Of a DNA stretch of 64,000 nucleotides, positions 45,368 through 56,855 are shown piece by piece. A model generated the notes under the pieces. That model was not told where the DNA came from, did not search any database, and saw only the letters and a list, made by a program, of their open reading frames with translations. Source of the stretch: Eumeta japonica (lineage: Eukaryota; Arthropoda; Insecta; Lepidoptera; Psychidae); the NCBI GenBank assembly GCA_005406025.1, contig BGZK01000758.1:62001-126000 (forward strand), given 5' to 3'. How positions within the stretch are numbered: the first letter of the stretch is position 1; every line of letters starts with the position of its first letter. Made by a program: the position numbers and the translations under genes.

Positions 45368-46542
45368 CCACCAGCAATGCAGAAAATGTAACCAGCTGTT
45401 GTTGAAAATCTATATATAAAATAGTTTAATTAGAAACAATAAATTTATAAAATATGCAGACAAAAATTATATAAATTTATTGTAATCGCATTTTATACAA
45501 TATTATATTAACATTGTTATAAACGATTTTTTTTCTTCAAACTTTAATTGCGAAATGGAAAACCCTGATAAAATTGTAATAAATTACTTCGCTTCGTTTC
45601 TAATTCATTTCAAAGATTGAAATTTTTGAATTGAATTTAAGTTTTATCAAAAGGGTTCATCTGATTTCTTATTTGATTATACATAATTCTACTCACATAT
45701 AAATAACAACAAAAACTACACAGACGGTTAGAATAACAGCACTTTAAAGATAATATTTCTAGTAAATCAAATACTTTAATACTACGTTATATTTTTAATT
45801 TTGGGATTTAAGAAGATCCGATACGATATGTATTATTTACAAACTCAAGAATTATATTATCATAAAAAAAAAACATTTGAAAGTGAATCCACGTATTAGT
45901 ACCTATTTTGACGGTGTATATCTATCTACACGTTTTTAAATTAACTAGCACGGGCAATAAAATCCAATTTAGAAATTAGTTGTCTAGTAGTTAGTTTAAT
46001 TAGAAACAGAAATTAATCAACTAGCACATACCATTAAGGGAAATAAAGGACTTAAAATGGAACCACGGAAAACCACACAATAAAATAATATGGAAAACTA
46101 ATGAATATTAGATTGTAAAGAAATAGAAGGTGTTCAATTTTTAAACGTCAAGTTGCTTCCATAAGTCGTTATTTGATGTTTCAGGTCTGACTTATCCATT
46201 TAGAGATAGTCTATGTTTCAAATGAGACATCAAATATTACAACTCAATAGTAAACACCACGCATGAGCATAATATAATAAGTACTATTGACGTATATTAT
46301 GTATACGTACAGTATTATTAGTAAGCTTTTAGATATAGTTCCAAAAGCTTAGTTAAATGTTCACAACAACGGTTGGCACTCCAAAATACAAATAAGAGAG
46401 ATTTATTACGTGACCACGTGACATCATTGACATAGAGAAAGATAGCAGATTGCCTTTTGCACACAATGTAATGTATGTATTAGTAAAATTTAATAATAAT
46501 ATTAGTAAAATTTTTCTTGAAATGTTATCATATTTCCACGAC

Positions 46543-46587
46543 AAACTCGAAAGACTTTGAGCGAAGCTCGGTTGCCCGGGTACTGAT
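46543..46587. repeat. Dispersed repeat fragment with GAAGCTCGGTTGC core
   Basis: Second copy of the motif at 211-251: CGAAAGACTTTGAGCGAAGC then TCGGTTGCCCGGGTACT. Probable transposon end of unknown class. Confidence 0.5.
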
Positions 46588-47211
46588 ATTCTCTATGACA
46601 ATAATTAAAATAAATAATTAGTTGGACCTTTACAAATCATACAGTTTTATTAATACACTTTATGCACTACGATCCTGAAGTCTGTCCAAAAAGTTCAAAG
46701 GTAAAAGGTCGTAAGCGGTCTTCATTTCTGAAACGTAACATAAAGATGCAAAAAAGTGCTCAATGAAACTTATAAGGATTTTAAGCAGACTGACGAATGG
46801 CACCCCACTTGTATAAATGTATTTTTTTTTTATATATATAACCTGCGTATTTATCTATTGTAAATATTCGAAATAGCCTCACGATGATTACTAATAATGT
46901 CTAAAATGATATCTAATGCAGCTCAAATACCTGAGGGTGCCTAATGCCGTTCTATTCGATAGTGGACCAAAAAAAAAATTTTTACTACTTCGTGTGCTCT
47001 CTTTTTAATGTACCGTTAAATAACATCACAGAAGTTCAAGAGTACGTTTTAAATAAGAAGTCCTATTTGCGTTTACCGACGTTTATATAGACATTTGTAA
47101 TGTTTGCCATGTTCGCTACACAAATTGTCATATAACAATTTTCAAAAACCCACACCAGTTTGTCTCGAATTTCAAATTGCTATGGCACGTAAATATTACT
47201 TGTGTGTATGT

Positions 47212-47253
47212 GTACGTAAACATATATACATATATATATATATGTTTACGTAC
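47212..47253. repeat. Near-perfect 42-nt palindrome
   Basis: GTACGTAAACATATATACAT is mirrored by ATATATATGTTTACGTAC. The TA core probably expands. The 68-codon frame crossing it is not a gene. Confidence 0.85.
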
Positions 47254-47480
47254 AAACATACACTACACGTTTCCGGCTTGAAGGCTGGATCCGCCATCGC
47301 TATGTACTGAAGCAACTAGTTGACAATACTTATTACAGAATAATGTAACATATCATTGATGTTAGTGTTATTAGACAGTTGCAATTATAAAAAAACAAAA
47401 TCATATGCCGGTGTCACGGTGCAAAGCTCGTTTCTGTTCGTTTATTTCCGCATCTTATTGGATTATTCTTGGAGCTTCAC

Positions 47481-47730
47481 AGCAAAGCAGAACCCCATCC
47501 ATAAATTAGTGCGCGCAATCGGGACACCGCCCGCGTTTTCCGTTTGACTCAGCCTCGAGCCAAACTTGTTTCGACCTAAACGACTCGTGAATACCAATGC
47601 TTGCCAAATACAATCGCGCCGCCGCGGTCGAATATCTTCATTGAAACTGTAACGTGGGCATCCGCAGTGTGCCCAGGGCCAAAGGCGCTCTCGGGCGAGT
47701 TTAAACGCCATCTCACATAAACCTTATCTA
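47481..47730. promoter_or_regulatory. GC-richer island
   Basis: Contains CGGGACACCGCCCGCGTTTT, TTTGACTCAGCC (AP-1-like TGACTCAG), ATCGCGCCGCCGCGGTCG and GGGCCAAAGGCGCTCTC. Frames on both strands overlap and have no domain. Possible conserved regulatory element; unproven. Confidence 0.3.
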
Positions 47731-48014
47731 ATCGTGGAAAAAAAAAGGAAAATGATAAAATGCCTAAACAGTAAAAAACCCACAAACGGCCTTTCGTCGA
47801 ATACTCGTGTTTCTTTCAAATTCCTAATTTTATTTTATATTCGTATTATAGATATTTTTATCTTTCCAAAAAATTTTAGACATGCAAAATAAACGAACAG
47901 ACGATGCATATTGCGATGTCATAAGCTTGTAAGGAATTCCTCTAAATGTCTATTTAAAAATTTGTCGGAACGAGATTCGTAAATTGCTTTTGGGAATACT
48001 TTTTGTGAAGACAA

Positions 48015-48245
48015 ATCTCTGAGGCTCCGCGGCGGGAGTTCGCAATGTCTCCTTTCGCCAGGAGCTGGGCCTTTATTCCGGCCGTAACTTAGATCTACTT
48101 ACGGGCCGAAGGCTTTTTCATGAAAGAGGAATCATTTATTATTTTAAAGGTTTACCGGCCAGCGCACGCCCGCTCCCCTTCTTACGTTTGCTTTAGATGG
48201 CTGCGCCGATTATATCGCGGCAACGCTAATGCTCTTTCTTCTTTA
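48015..48245. promoter_or_regulatory. GC-richer island
   Basis: GAGGCTCCGCGGCGGGAG, GGGCCTTTATTCCGGCCG and GCGCACGCCCGCTCCCC lie in a ~220-bp block with interspersed AT-rich homeodomain-like core (TTTATTATTTTA). No open frame. Candidate regulatory sequence. Confidence 0.27.
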
Positions 48246-48505
48246 TCGACGTCTTAGTACTTTAATAAAGGTCTAAACATATTTATTGACGCTGTTTAAG
48301 TAATACGTGCATATTTACATATTTTAGCATACACCTGTTTTTAATAGTTCCTAGAAACTCTGTTAATGCACATATATTTAATATTCTATTTTATAGCTTC
48401 AACAATCAAAGTATTCTTAAAATAAAATTCATTAAAGGTACTCGATGGAATACAAAAGTAATGAAAACGAAACAAAATTATATAAGTATCCTCATTATAT
48501 CACTC

Positions 48506-48700
48506 ACCTTCGAAGGTATTCCCTGGGCCGTCCCGTAGCGAGATTCAGAATAGCGTATCTGTCGTCTCAAAATGTGCTGCGTCGCCGATTGAAAAAGCTG
48601 AAATATCCGTAAGGACGCGGCCGCGTAGAGCGTTGCGTAGCGACTGCCGCCCGCCGGCGCCCGCCGCCGCCCCGGCCGCGCCCTCCGACTGCATGACGCC
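48506..48700 (-). other. Candidate exon (possibly untranslated first exon)
   Basis: On the minus strand a very GC-rich block (48610-48690, GGGGCGGCGGGCGCCGGCGG) leads to TACCTTCGAAG|GTGAGTG, a strong 5' splice donor at about 48507-48508. Only one frame crosses the block without a stop (HILRRQIRYSESRYGTAQGI), and it has no recognisable domain. Another frame begins with an ATG (MQSEGAAGAAAGAGG) but stops before the donor. A pyrimidine-rich acceptor upstream was not found, so a first exon fits best. CpG density supports a promoter just upstream on that strand (about 48700-48850). Confidence 0.35.
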
Positions 48701-48730
48701 TTTGAACGGTAGGAGCGGTAAACCACATTT

Positions 48731-49440
48731 TGTTATGCGTCTATTTTTAATGAAACTGTTTGTTTTATTACAAATATATAAATGAATGCAATACCTAATA
48801 ATACAGGTGCACAATAATCGTCCAGAAATAAACTGAGTCAATTAAAATTGCCCTTTTTTTTTTTGAAGAAAAAATCAAAAAGAAGTATAGATCTTGTTGA
48901 TGTAAAAAAAATAGTAGTCACTATTTTTCGTTATTTTTTTGTTATTATTATAGGCACTACGAGTTATAGAATACAGAAAAAATACAGTGTTTACTTATTT
49001 ACGCGCGTGAGAAATTTTACTTCTATTCGCGACGGAAACGTTCCTGCGCACCCCGATGTACACACGGCGTGAACATACTCACTATTTTATTTTCAGTCAT
49101 ATAGTTTGTGTAGACGAGTTTCGAACTCGTAAGTCGTACATATAGAAAAGATCGCTTTTTCGGTGGAATTTATAATGAAATGAAAATAATAGGATAGTTT
49201 TTGTACATATAAGTTTATTTGTAAATAAAGAAATAAATAAAGATATGAGTTTTTATGAGTTTTATTTCCGAAATACATGTACGTGTCGGAATCGATGTCA
49301 GAAAATAGCATAGCTGTCCCGATGGTACGACGTCCGATCGAGGTCAGATTTTCAAATCCGGGTCGCTTCGATTCGATTGGTTTAAATTTGACCCGTCTAA
49401 TTGCTCGCTTATTAAAGAACGAATCCAGAAATAGCGAAAA
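48731..49440. other. AT-rich spacer
   Basis: No gene recognised. The frames at 48848-49072 and 49093-49470 have no domain. The last part may contain the extreme 5' remnant of the LINE that follows. Confidence 0.45.
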
Positions 49441-49449
49441 ATTGTATAA

Positions 49450-51480
49450 AAATGCAGCTGCATGTTGCATTCAGTCGCCCTTACCAACCACATCAGGACA
49501 ATGGTTGATGAATGGTTCCGACCAAGTCAGATCGCAAGGAGCTGCCTAGAGATGTCAGAGAACTGATAAGGGTAAAAAACGCTGCTTTGCGCTGACGAGC
49601 AAATACCCTACATGTGAGAATAGCGTGTGCGCGTGTGCGTACCCTCCAACGTAAGAGGGCCCGCATGCAGGAGATTAGGAATGATAATTGGAACGACCCA
49701 ATGGTAGAGATTAAACATAGTCATAAAGCTTATTGGGGATTAGCCAAAGCTCTTAAAACGGAAAGAGCTATCCCTACTCCCGCTCTTAAGGAACTTGATA
49801 ATTCTATAGCGTTCAATGACCGGGAAAAAGCTGAGTGTTTAACTGACAGCATTAAACAACAATGCTCAGAAAACCCCCCGTTTGACGTTGAACATGTTAG
49901 GAGGGAAGAAGAGGAGGTTCGCCCAAGAGTCCCACCCAAAGGCGATCTGGATCCCATCACTCAAGATGAGGTTAGCAAATATATTAAAGCCCTTAAAATC
50001 AGAAAGGCCCCAGGAGTGGACTCCATTACCAATAAAGCACTCAAGTGTTTTCCTGCGCCACTCGTTGCTCTCTTGGTTGCAATTTTTAATGCGTGCAATA
50101 AAAATTGTTACTTTCCTACAGCTTGGAAAGAAGGTGTAGTTATTGAAATTCCTAAACCGGGGAAACCACGCGACCTCCTCGCTAGTTATAGACCTATCAG
50201 CCTTTTGAGCATACTAGTCAAATTATTTGAAAAAAAAAACGTTCAAAACTCGCGTAAGCGAACATCTGATAGGTAAAGGCCTTATAATAAATGAACAATT
50301 TGGATTCAGACCTAATCATTCTTGCCCGCAACAAGCCCTCCGTCTTGTAGAATACATTTCGAAAGGTTTTAAAGTCAAAAGAAAGACAGTGGCGGTCTTC
50401 TGTAACGTACCAAGACCTTTGATAGGGTATGGCACGCAGGTTTTATACATAAGCTCTATCAACTAGAGCTTCCAGATCGTTTAGTAATTATTATCCACCA
50501 GTATATTAGTAATCACCACTTCACCTTCCGACTTGACAATACTTACTCGTCAGTTAGACCAATCAGAGCTGGAGTACCTCAAGGCTCCACTTTCTCCCCT
50601 CTGCTGTATTCCGCGCACGTAAATGATATCCTCTGATCGAAAGCAGGCGTCCAATTCACGCTTTAAATCAGTATCTATTTACTTCGACTATAGCACTCGA
50701 AAATCGACTATCACAGTACCAATAAATACTCCGCATTTACGTATATTAAATCAACCAATTCCGTGGCAATACCATTATAAATATTTGGTATCACAATCGA
50801 TAGGCACCTTCTCTTTACAGACCATATCGCTCGTGTTAAGAAATTAGCAGTATTTTACCTATCCCGTTTATACGGAATGATAGGTAGGAAAAGTAAAATG
50901 TCGTTACGCAATAATCGTATGACATACACGATGTGTATCAGGCCTGTCATGACATACGCGAGTCTAATCTTTGCTCATGCACAGCCTGATGCACTATATG
51001 ATCTGCAAATAGTGAAGAATAAATTCTGTAGGAGAATAGCTGACGCACCTTGGTTAGTCAAGAACTCTGCGCTACACCCGGACTTAGAGCTCTAAACCAT
51101 TTCTAAATTTATGAAGGACGCATCAGAGCGATTCTTCGACATAGCGAGTAGCCATCCAAACCCATTATTAGTCTCGGCCGTATCTTACGAGCCACCTCCT
51201 ACATCGTTTTTGCAGAAGACCACGGAATGTCCTGTTAGATCCGCCCGACGATGTTACTGTCGAGGTGGAAAAACTTATAGAAGTTAAGAAAATGGCTATT
51301 GACTTGGAGTAGGGGTTACCCCATTCATTACGACCTTTAAAGGTCATCAATCCGGTGCGCTTCCCGCGCCTCCCGGATTCCACTCCGAAGTTTCAGTCTG
51401 TACTGTAAACTTCACGTGACCTCCTATGCCGAAATGCCCACTTTTACCCATAGGGCAGTCACACGCCGACGGCATCACTA
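49450..51480 (+). mobile_element. Decayed Jockey-clade LINE
   Basis: The plus strand holds the ORF2 linker, reverse transcriptase and carboxy region in correct order, then a ~170 bp 3' UTR (TCAATCCGGTGCGCTTCCCG, CACGCCGACGGCATCAC). The endonuclease and ORF1 are missing, so it is 5'-truncated. It belongs to a different family from the CR1-like LINEs here: longer linker, SYRPISLLS fingers, and LDPPDDVTVEVEKLIE-type carboxy end. Confidence 0.85.
49484..51310 (+). pseudogene. Jockey-type ORF2 pseudogene (reverse transcriptase)
   Basis: The longest intact piece (49614-50276, 220 codons) includes AYWGLAKALKTERAIPTPAL, ITQDEVSKYIKALKIRKAPG, LVALLVAIFNACNKNC, EIPKPGKPRDLLASYRPIS and then a frameshift at an A8 run (50229-50236). 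Later frames give LIGKGLIINEQFGFRPNHSC, KTVAVF, FDRVWHAGFIHKLY, RAGVPQGSTLSPLLYSAHVN, YGMIGRKSKMSLRNNRM, IRPVMTYASLIFAHAQP and NKFCRRIADAPWLVKNSALH. In AVFxDV the catalytic Asp is Asn (AVFCNV, about 50393-50410), and the FADD loop is missing after 50640. At least four frameshifts and these two active-site losses mean it is dead. Confidence 0.85.
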
Positions 51481-51544
51481 TGCCGAAAGGGCCGCGTTTA
51501 AGATGAAGACGTCATAGCATTTTGCTTTCACCATCGCAGATTTA

Positions 51545-51725
51545 AGTTGTTCAGGAGGTTTTTTAGGCCGTGCGAGTCGGAGACGCACGTGTTCCCGGAC
51601 ACACGGACGGTTTATAAAGGATTTTTCTCCTCCTTCCCCACCCTTTCGCAAGGGGAGAAATGCAAAAAAAAAAATTAATTCAGTCAAAACGTTCCGGTTG
51701 TTCCACCGTCGCGATCAATGGCCTT
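51545..51725 (+). repeat. GC-rich direct repeat, unit 1
   Basis: GGCCGTGCGAGTCGGAGACG, then ACACGGACGG, GGATTTTTCTCCTCC, AAGGGGAGAAATGC and an A11 run, then ATTCAGTC. The same blocks recur in order at 52488-52640. Because similarity continues past the A-run, this is not simply a shared poly(A) tail. Probably a retrotransposon untranslated region linked to the neighbouring Jockey LINE. Confidence 0.65.
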
Positions 51726-52487
51726 CGGTCCAGTCCTCTGGACCACCGTTTAGTATAACGTGTTACTGTGTATGCAGTGTCCCTTCGAGCCCCGTTCCGG
51801 AGTGTCGAGCTCCGCGCGTATATGAGTGTGTGTGGTGCCGCGCAGTGTACATCGCGCGGCGACAATTATGCCACGTTTGTATTCGTCCCGGTGATATACT
51901 CCGGTTTACTGCACCGTCTTCTCGCCAAGCCCGCGCACTATTTCTGGTTTACGTTTCAAATACCGATTGCTATTTTAGTCATTTCGTGTGTTTTACACGC
52001 ATAAGTGATTTGCCATACCTGCCACTACATGAGGGCGACTGATGATGACCAGCAGCAGTCTTTGGGGAGGAACATGCTCAGCATCACCATTAGCGGTCAA
52101 ACTCTGTTATTAATGATCAATCCAATTCCGAATTTAATTTAATTAGTTATGTTACGTCTTTACGTAACGGTTATTGGTCATTTTTGAATGGTAAATTTAA
52201 ATTCAGTGATGTGAGGGCCTAAAGCCCTCGACCGAAACCGTTAGATTTATAACCGCTTTTCGCGGTTTTTTGCTACCCCCTCCACTACACGCTTTAAAAG
52301 CGTCGTCTATTATAAAATCTATTAAACATGGTAATAAGTAGGTTTTTAGTTATTTTTGCCTCTTCCCAGGCCTTTTGCCTCTTCATGACCTTCGCGTCGT
52401 TGGCACCCCTATGCATTCTGGCCGCTTAGACGAAGCCTACACAGCCTACGGGCTAAAAAGACAGGCGCCTTAATCTTTCAGGGAAGT
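51726..52487. other. Segment between the GC-rich direct repeats
   Basis: Moderately GC-rich (CATCGCGCGGCGACAATTAT, CCGCTTTTCGCGGTTTTTTG, a GCGGTTATAAA...CGCTTTTCGCGG context). ATGAGGGCGACTGATGATG at 52029 starts a short frame (RATDDDQQQSLGRNMLSI) that might be the beginning of an ORF1, but it soon stops. The 114-codon frame at 51698-52042 has no recognisable domain. Likely LINE 5' sequence. Confidence 0.4.
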
Positions 52488-52640
52488 TTTAGTCCGTGCG
52501 AGTCGTACACACCTCGTGCGCCCGGGCGCACGGACTGCCCATAACGGATTTTTGCCCTCCTTCTCCTTCGCACGGGGAGAAATACAAAAAAAAAACTGCA
52601 TTAAGTCTACATCCGGCACTCCACTGCACTACCCCGGTAT
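52488..52640 (+). repeat. GC-rich direct repeat, unit 2
   Basis: Mirrors unit 1: GTCCGTGCGAGTCGTACACA, CGCCCGGGCGCACGG, CATAACGGATTTTTGCCCTC, ACGGGGAGAAATAC, an A10 run, then CATTAAGTC. It contains CGCCCGGGCG, a GC palindrome that unit 1 has lost. Confidence 0.65.
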
Positions 52641-53930
52641 TGCACTTAGTTTGCAGTCTACTATAGTACATACATAGCATATTGGCATATCGGAAGTGAA
52701 GCTCTGCAGCTCTATAGGCACCTAGTGTTTATAGGTATTAATTCGACGACCTAAGTTAGCGAAGCGCCGCTCCTACGAATAGTCAGCAAAACCAAAAAAC
52801 GGGCCGTTAAGTGTTCCGTACGTGTGCGCTCGGTCCGTCACAACTTCTTTGGCATAATTAAAAAAAATATATTTTAATTACATTTAATGACAAATAAATG
52901 AGCGAGAGAGGGGCTAGTATTTTGAAGGCACCTAAATGATAGCCTGAAGACAAATACTGATAAAGAGCTGGAAATAAGACCAATAGACAGATAACGAGGC
53001 ACTTACAAATTAATATTAATTTCTTATAGTTATAACCGCCATCTTATTTACACATCAGTTGTTAATGGTCTGAAGTTGCTTGCTAAACCGCTTGCGGGAA
53101 CTTCACATTGTAGTTTTCATGTCACCCCGATAAAAATTAACTCTCATCATTTTTTCATAACGCTACAAAAGAAACATAGCTTCAAAGAAAATAATGTTAT
53201 TACTATTGTTGGTATTAATACTGAATGCTTGTTTAACATAAATTTAATTAAGTAACACAAATAAATGATAAGGATTACACTAGTGACATTAAATGCGCTT
53301 CTGTTATATGAAAATTTTAAACTGAATTATATAAAAAATGTAATATGAGAATCATCCTGACTACGTACGCACATCCATACAACCAAATCGATTGACACCC
53401 GCGAAAAATGTTTTTTAGAATTACTATCATAGTTGACAAACTCGGAGTTATATCAAGTTTGTTCATTCAAGCGACCTCTGATATTTTTATGAGTTTTATA
53501 TTCAATGTGTCATAAAACTGTAACAGTGTTGTCGTCTACACATTAACTTGTAATGTATGTACTACTTAAATGTGTAATAAAACCAAAACAATCATTAGAA
53601 TTTTTTTCTGGATATCTTTTTTTTATCGGTACATCAATACAAAAAAAAATACTTAACATGTTTTGATGTGGCTTTCAGTATGGTAGCTTGGGTTCCAACT
53701 CGAAACATAAGTTAAATTTCATCTAATTCTGTACTACAAGTGGACGAAGTCGCGAGCAAAAGCTTGCCTCATTTCTTTAGAAGCTAAGATTAGAAAGTGG
53801 ACTAACTTTCTGTCCTTATACTATAAATAATTCTAAATGACTATACAAAATTCTAGGAAAGGTGACCGAGCGGTCAATGCGTTTCTTTCATATTAAAAAA
53901 TTAATATTAACCAAATTGAAATCGCATATT
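52641..53930. other. AT-rich spacer with Helitron end
   Basis: No gene. At 53738-53770 GTGGACGAAGTCGCGAGCAA then AAGCTTG is a degraded plus-strand Helitron 3' terminus (CTAG changed to CTTG). Confidence 0.5.
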
Positions 53931-53934
53931 AGAA

Positions 53935-54430
53935 AATAACGAATTGGATTGCTTTATGTCATATGGTATTTTGCTTTGGAGACATGCGGGCACTGCGGAT
54001 ATGCATAGAACTTTTATGCAGCAGAAGCGGGCCGTTCGGGAGATTTACAAACGAGAACGTCGAGTGTTTTTAAGGAAATTAGAATATTAATTTGGTCATC
54101 CCAACTCACATACAAAAATTAAATTTATACAAAGAAAACCAGAAATGTTTAAGAAAACAATGATCATCATAGACTTGATACTACAAATGAAAATAACTGG
54201 GTTCACATATCATTCGATTACACAAAGTCACGAATTAATTTATGAGGCTCTGTGTGATATACAAAACTTATACTTGCATAAATTTAAGATTATTATTATT
54301 ATACAGGTGTTTTGTAAAAAGGGCTATGATAAATTTTCTGATTATTTAGAGGATAAATATCCATAGACACAACCAGCTCAACATTTTGTGCTGTTGTTTC
54401 TGACTGTGGACTGTAATATACTGTGGTTGT
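53935..54430 (+). mobile_element. LINE ORF2 carboxy-terminal fragment
   Basis: A frame open from about 53932 to 54090 reads NELDCFMSYGILLWRHAGTA, then MHRTFMQQKRAVREIYKRER and RVFLRKLEY. This matches the SYGILLWG ... QKRAVRxIY segment downstream of the reverse transcriptase in Jockey-superfamily LINEs. After a frameshift or stop, KEIRILIWSSQLTYKN-like text may continue the family pattern. The rest to 54430 is AT-rich and unassignable. A short dead fragment. Confidence 0.65.
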
Positions 54431-55749
54431 ATATAATTAAACTTTACAAGAGCTAATCTTAAGTTTTTCGCTCGTTGTTTTTAAGAGAAAACTGCCTTTC
54501 GAACGTGTGGTAAATTAATTACGTATTTTAAGCGATATGTATGGCCCTGTGAAATATATATATATATATATGTTGCGTTTTGAATTTAGATTTATTGCGA
54601 CTTATGCGAATGGACCACTGCATTTACAACTAAAATCAAGTTAAACCATTTACCCCGTACCTCAAAGAACACGTTAACCGGCCGATTACAGTCGCTGTGG
54701 TCTCATCGGCGACAGCGCTCATTAACAACCCCCACTTGCAGCGAACGAAAGATCTTAAAGTCGAAGCACGTCAACCTGCAATTAGTTTCTGGTAGAACGT
54801 TCTCCTGCAATAGTGTGACAAAGTACCTAAGCCTGACATCGAATACGAAATTCAACCCCGAACGCGATAAGCGTTAGGGTTTCATTTTCCGGAAGCACTG
54901 AACTACATTATTGATAATTTTTGGCATATTTCTATACATACACATAAGGGCTAATACGCATATGTATCAATATTGAAAAGAACGGACACTCATAACTATT
55001 TTATTAATAAGTTTTGTTTTTCTAAAATTTTTCAATGAGTTTTAACTGCGACTTTGTATGTAATTATTCATTATAACTTAACTTCAAATATAATATCACA
55101 TTAATTGCACAATGAAGAAACTCGATGTTCTATTTTGTTAAAGGACCATTTTGAAACTATAAAACGCCTAGTTACGTCATTCTTAATCAAGAAAGTTAAA
55201 CGTAAAATTTAATATTTCAAGAGTAAAGAATGTCCAAACAAATTTGAATGCTTTATTTTACACTATCACCGCCTTAAGGGATGAATTACCAATTCATTTA
55301 CCACCTCTTATTTAATTTTATATCTTTTATTAATATTACTAACTTGTTGATACGTTCTCAAATATTCTCACTCTAGACGAAGACGTACTAATGTTCAAAG
55401 TAAGTCGAGCGAAGTCACTTGCCCGTGTACATAAACATACAATTTAACCAACGGTACCCGGTATTATAAAGAAAAAAAAAAAGCATGTTTTGTTAAAATT
55501 CCGAAATTTTTTCGAATGAAAAAATAATGTACTACATGTACTACACCATTTTCATATAGAAATTTTAAATAAACTACTTGCAATGAAAGGATGAGTTTAC
55601 GTCATTATATCAAATACAAACTGTTTTTCCCACTTTTACTATTATTATTATTCGCAATTTAAAAAAAAAGAGAAACAAACGTTTCTATTAAGATTGATGC
55701 CATCTATTCTATATATTATGGTTTACTATCATGGCACAATTTACCGACG
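54431..55749. other. Spacer with (TA)n and moderate GC patch
   Basis: GAGAAAACTGCCTTTCGAAC (about 54485) repeats text near 30597. A short (TA)n lies at 54556-54571. 54640-54890 is moderately GC-rich without an open frame. Third GAGCGAAG-type repeat fragment at 55395-55430. Confidence 0.45.
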
Positions 55750-56000
55750 TCAGTGATCTATGTGAATAATTTTACTAAGCCCGGCTGCGACGCATGAAAA
55801 TAGTTTGTGGAAGCAGAGGGTCGCGTCAGACAAATCACCTTTAAGCGGTGGGCTAGAATAGCCCCTCGACTGAGGTCGGATCGGGCTTGTCTCGTTCGCC
55901 CAGTGAGGGCCTTAATCCCGCTCTGAGCTTATTTGAGTTTCCGGCCCAATGGTTTTTATGTTACGATCGCGGCGAGCGGCACGAGCACAACCGGGCCTTA
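55750..56000. promoter_or_regulatory. GC-richer island
   Basis: Blocks such as AAGCCCGGCTGCGACGCATG, GCCCCTCGACTGAGGTCGGA and CTCGTTCGCCCAGTGAGGGC form a 230-bp GC-rich patch with no domain-bearing frame. May be conserved regulatory DNA or an unrecognised SINE body. Confidence 0.25.
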
Positions 56001-56855
56001 TCTCAATAAAGAAATTAGTTAGTGCTTCGTTAGGCACATTTCCTTTTCTAATATATCATCATAACAACAGACACAACATGATTTTGAGAACTAGGCGACA
56101 GGGTCAGCTGAAAATAAAATTTAATTTCGGAGGATTAACGATTTTGCTATTTGCTTTTTAAATGGGATATAAAGAAAACGTTTTTAGCACTGCTTCTTCA
56201 ATCAGAGATATCGAAATGGACAAACAATGATTTTTCGTAAGATGTAAACATGTTAGGTATTTAGAAGAAAATGTGCTGTCTTCCGTTTGTTGACACGCCA
56301 TATAAAATTTTACTTTTTGCGAAAACGTTAATTCATAGCAATCTTCCAAGGCTCCGTAACCAACTAGAAGCAAGTTTAATTTGCATAAGCATTTTCGTTT
56401 GTCCGTTATATGGCTGTATTTTACGTCCTTTTCATACCCATCAAGACAAAAAATAGAATTTTTTCATCTCGTTATAAGAATGGCTTACATGAGTAACATC
56501 TATTAAATTTTTTTAATTCATAAAATCTTTAAAAAAAAGATGGTTCTCAGATGCTTTTTGGCATTAATTTTTACAAATAAGAATATCAACTATTATTTAA
56601 TTTAAAAGAACGATTTTTATCTAATCATGTGCTAATAAGAGTCCAATATCAAAATAACATTTCGTCAATAATATACAAAATACTCCATATTATGATTTTA
56701 ACAAAACCGATTCTAACGCGCATAGAACGTCATTAATATTATAATTAAATATTATATTAGGACTAAATTTTCGAATAAAATTAAAATTGCACAATATTTG
56801 CTAACTACGGTCGAAACACGAATGTTAGTCTATGCAACAAGTTGAAAATGGTGAA
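56001..56855. other. AT-rich spacer
   Basis: No recognised gene. Small frames at 56158-56373 and 56271-56456 lie opposite one another and have no domain. Confidence 0.45.

Larger units (their letters stand above)
44319..47480. other. AT-rich spacer with palindromes
   Basis: No protein gene. Contains the palindromes at 45330-45367 and 47212-47253, the short repeat at 46543-46587, and a run of A/T-rich text. Small frames (44531-44746, 44932-45135, 47104-47310) lack domains. 45941-45953 (TTAACTAGCACGG) may be another Helitron end. Confidence 0.5.

Noticed and set aside
47104..47310. 68-codon frame with repeated Tyr-Ile
   Set aside because: It crosses a TA-rich palindrome and has no domain.
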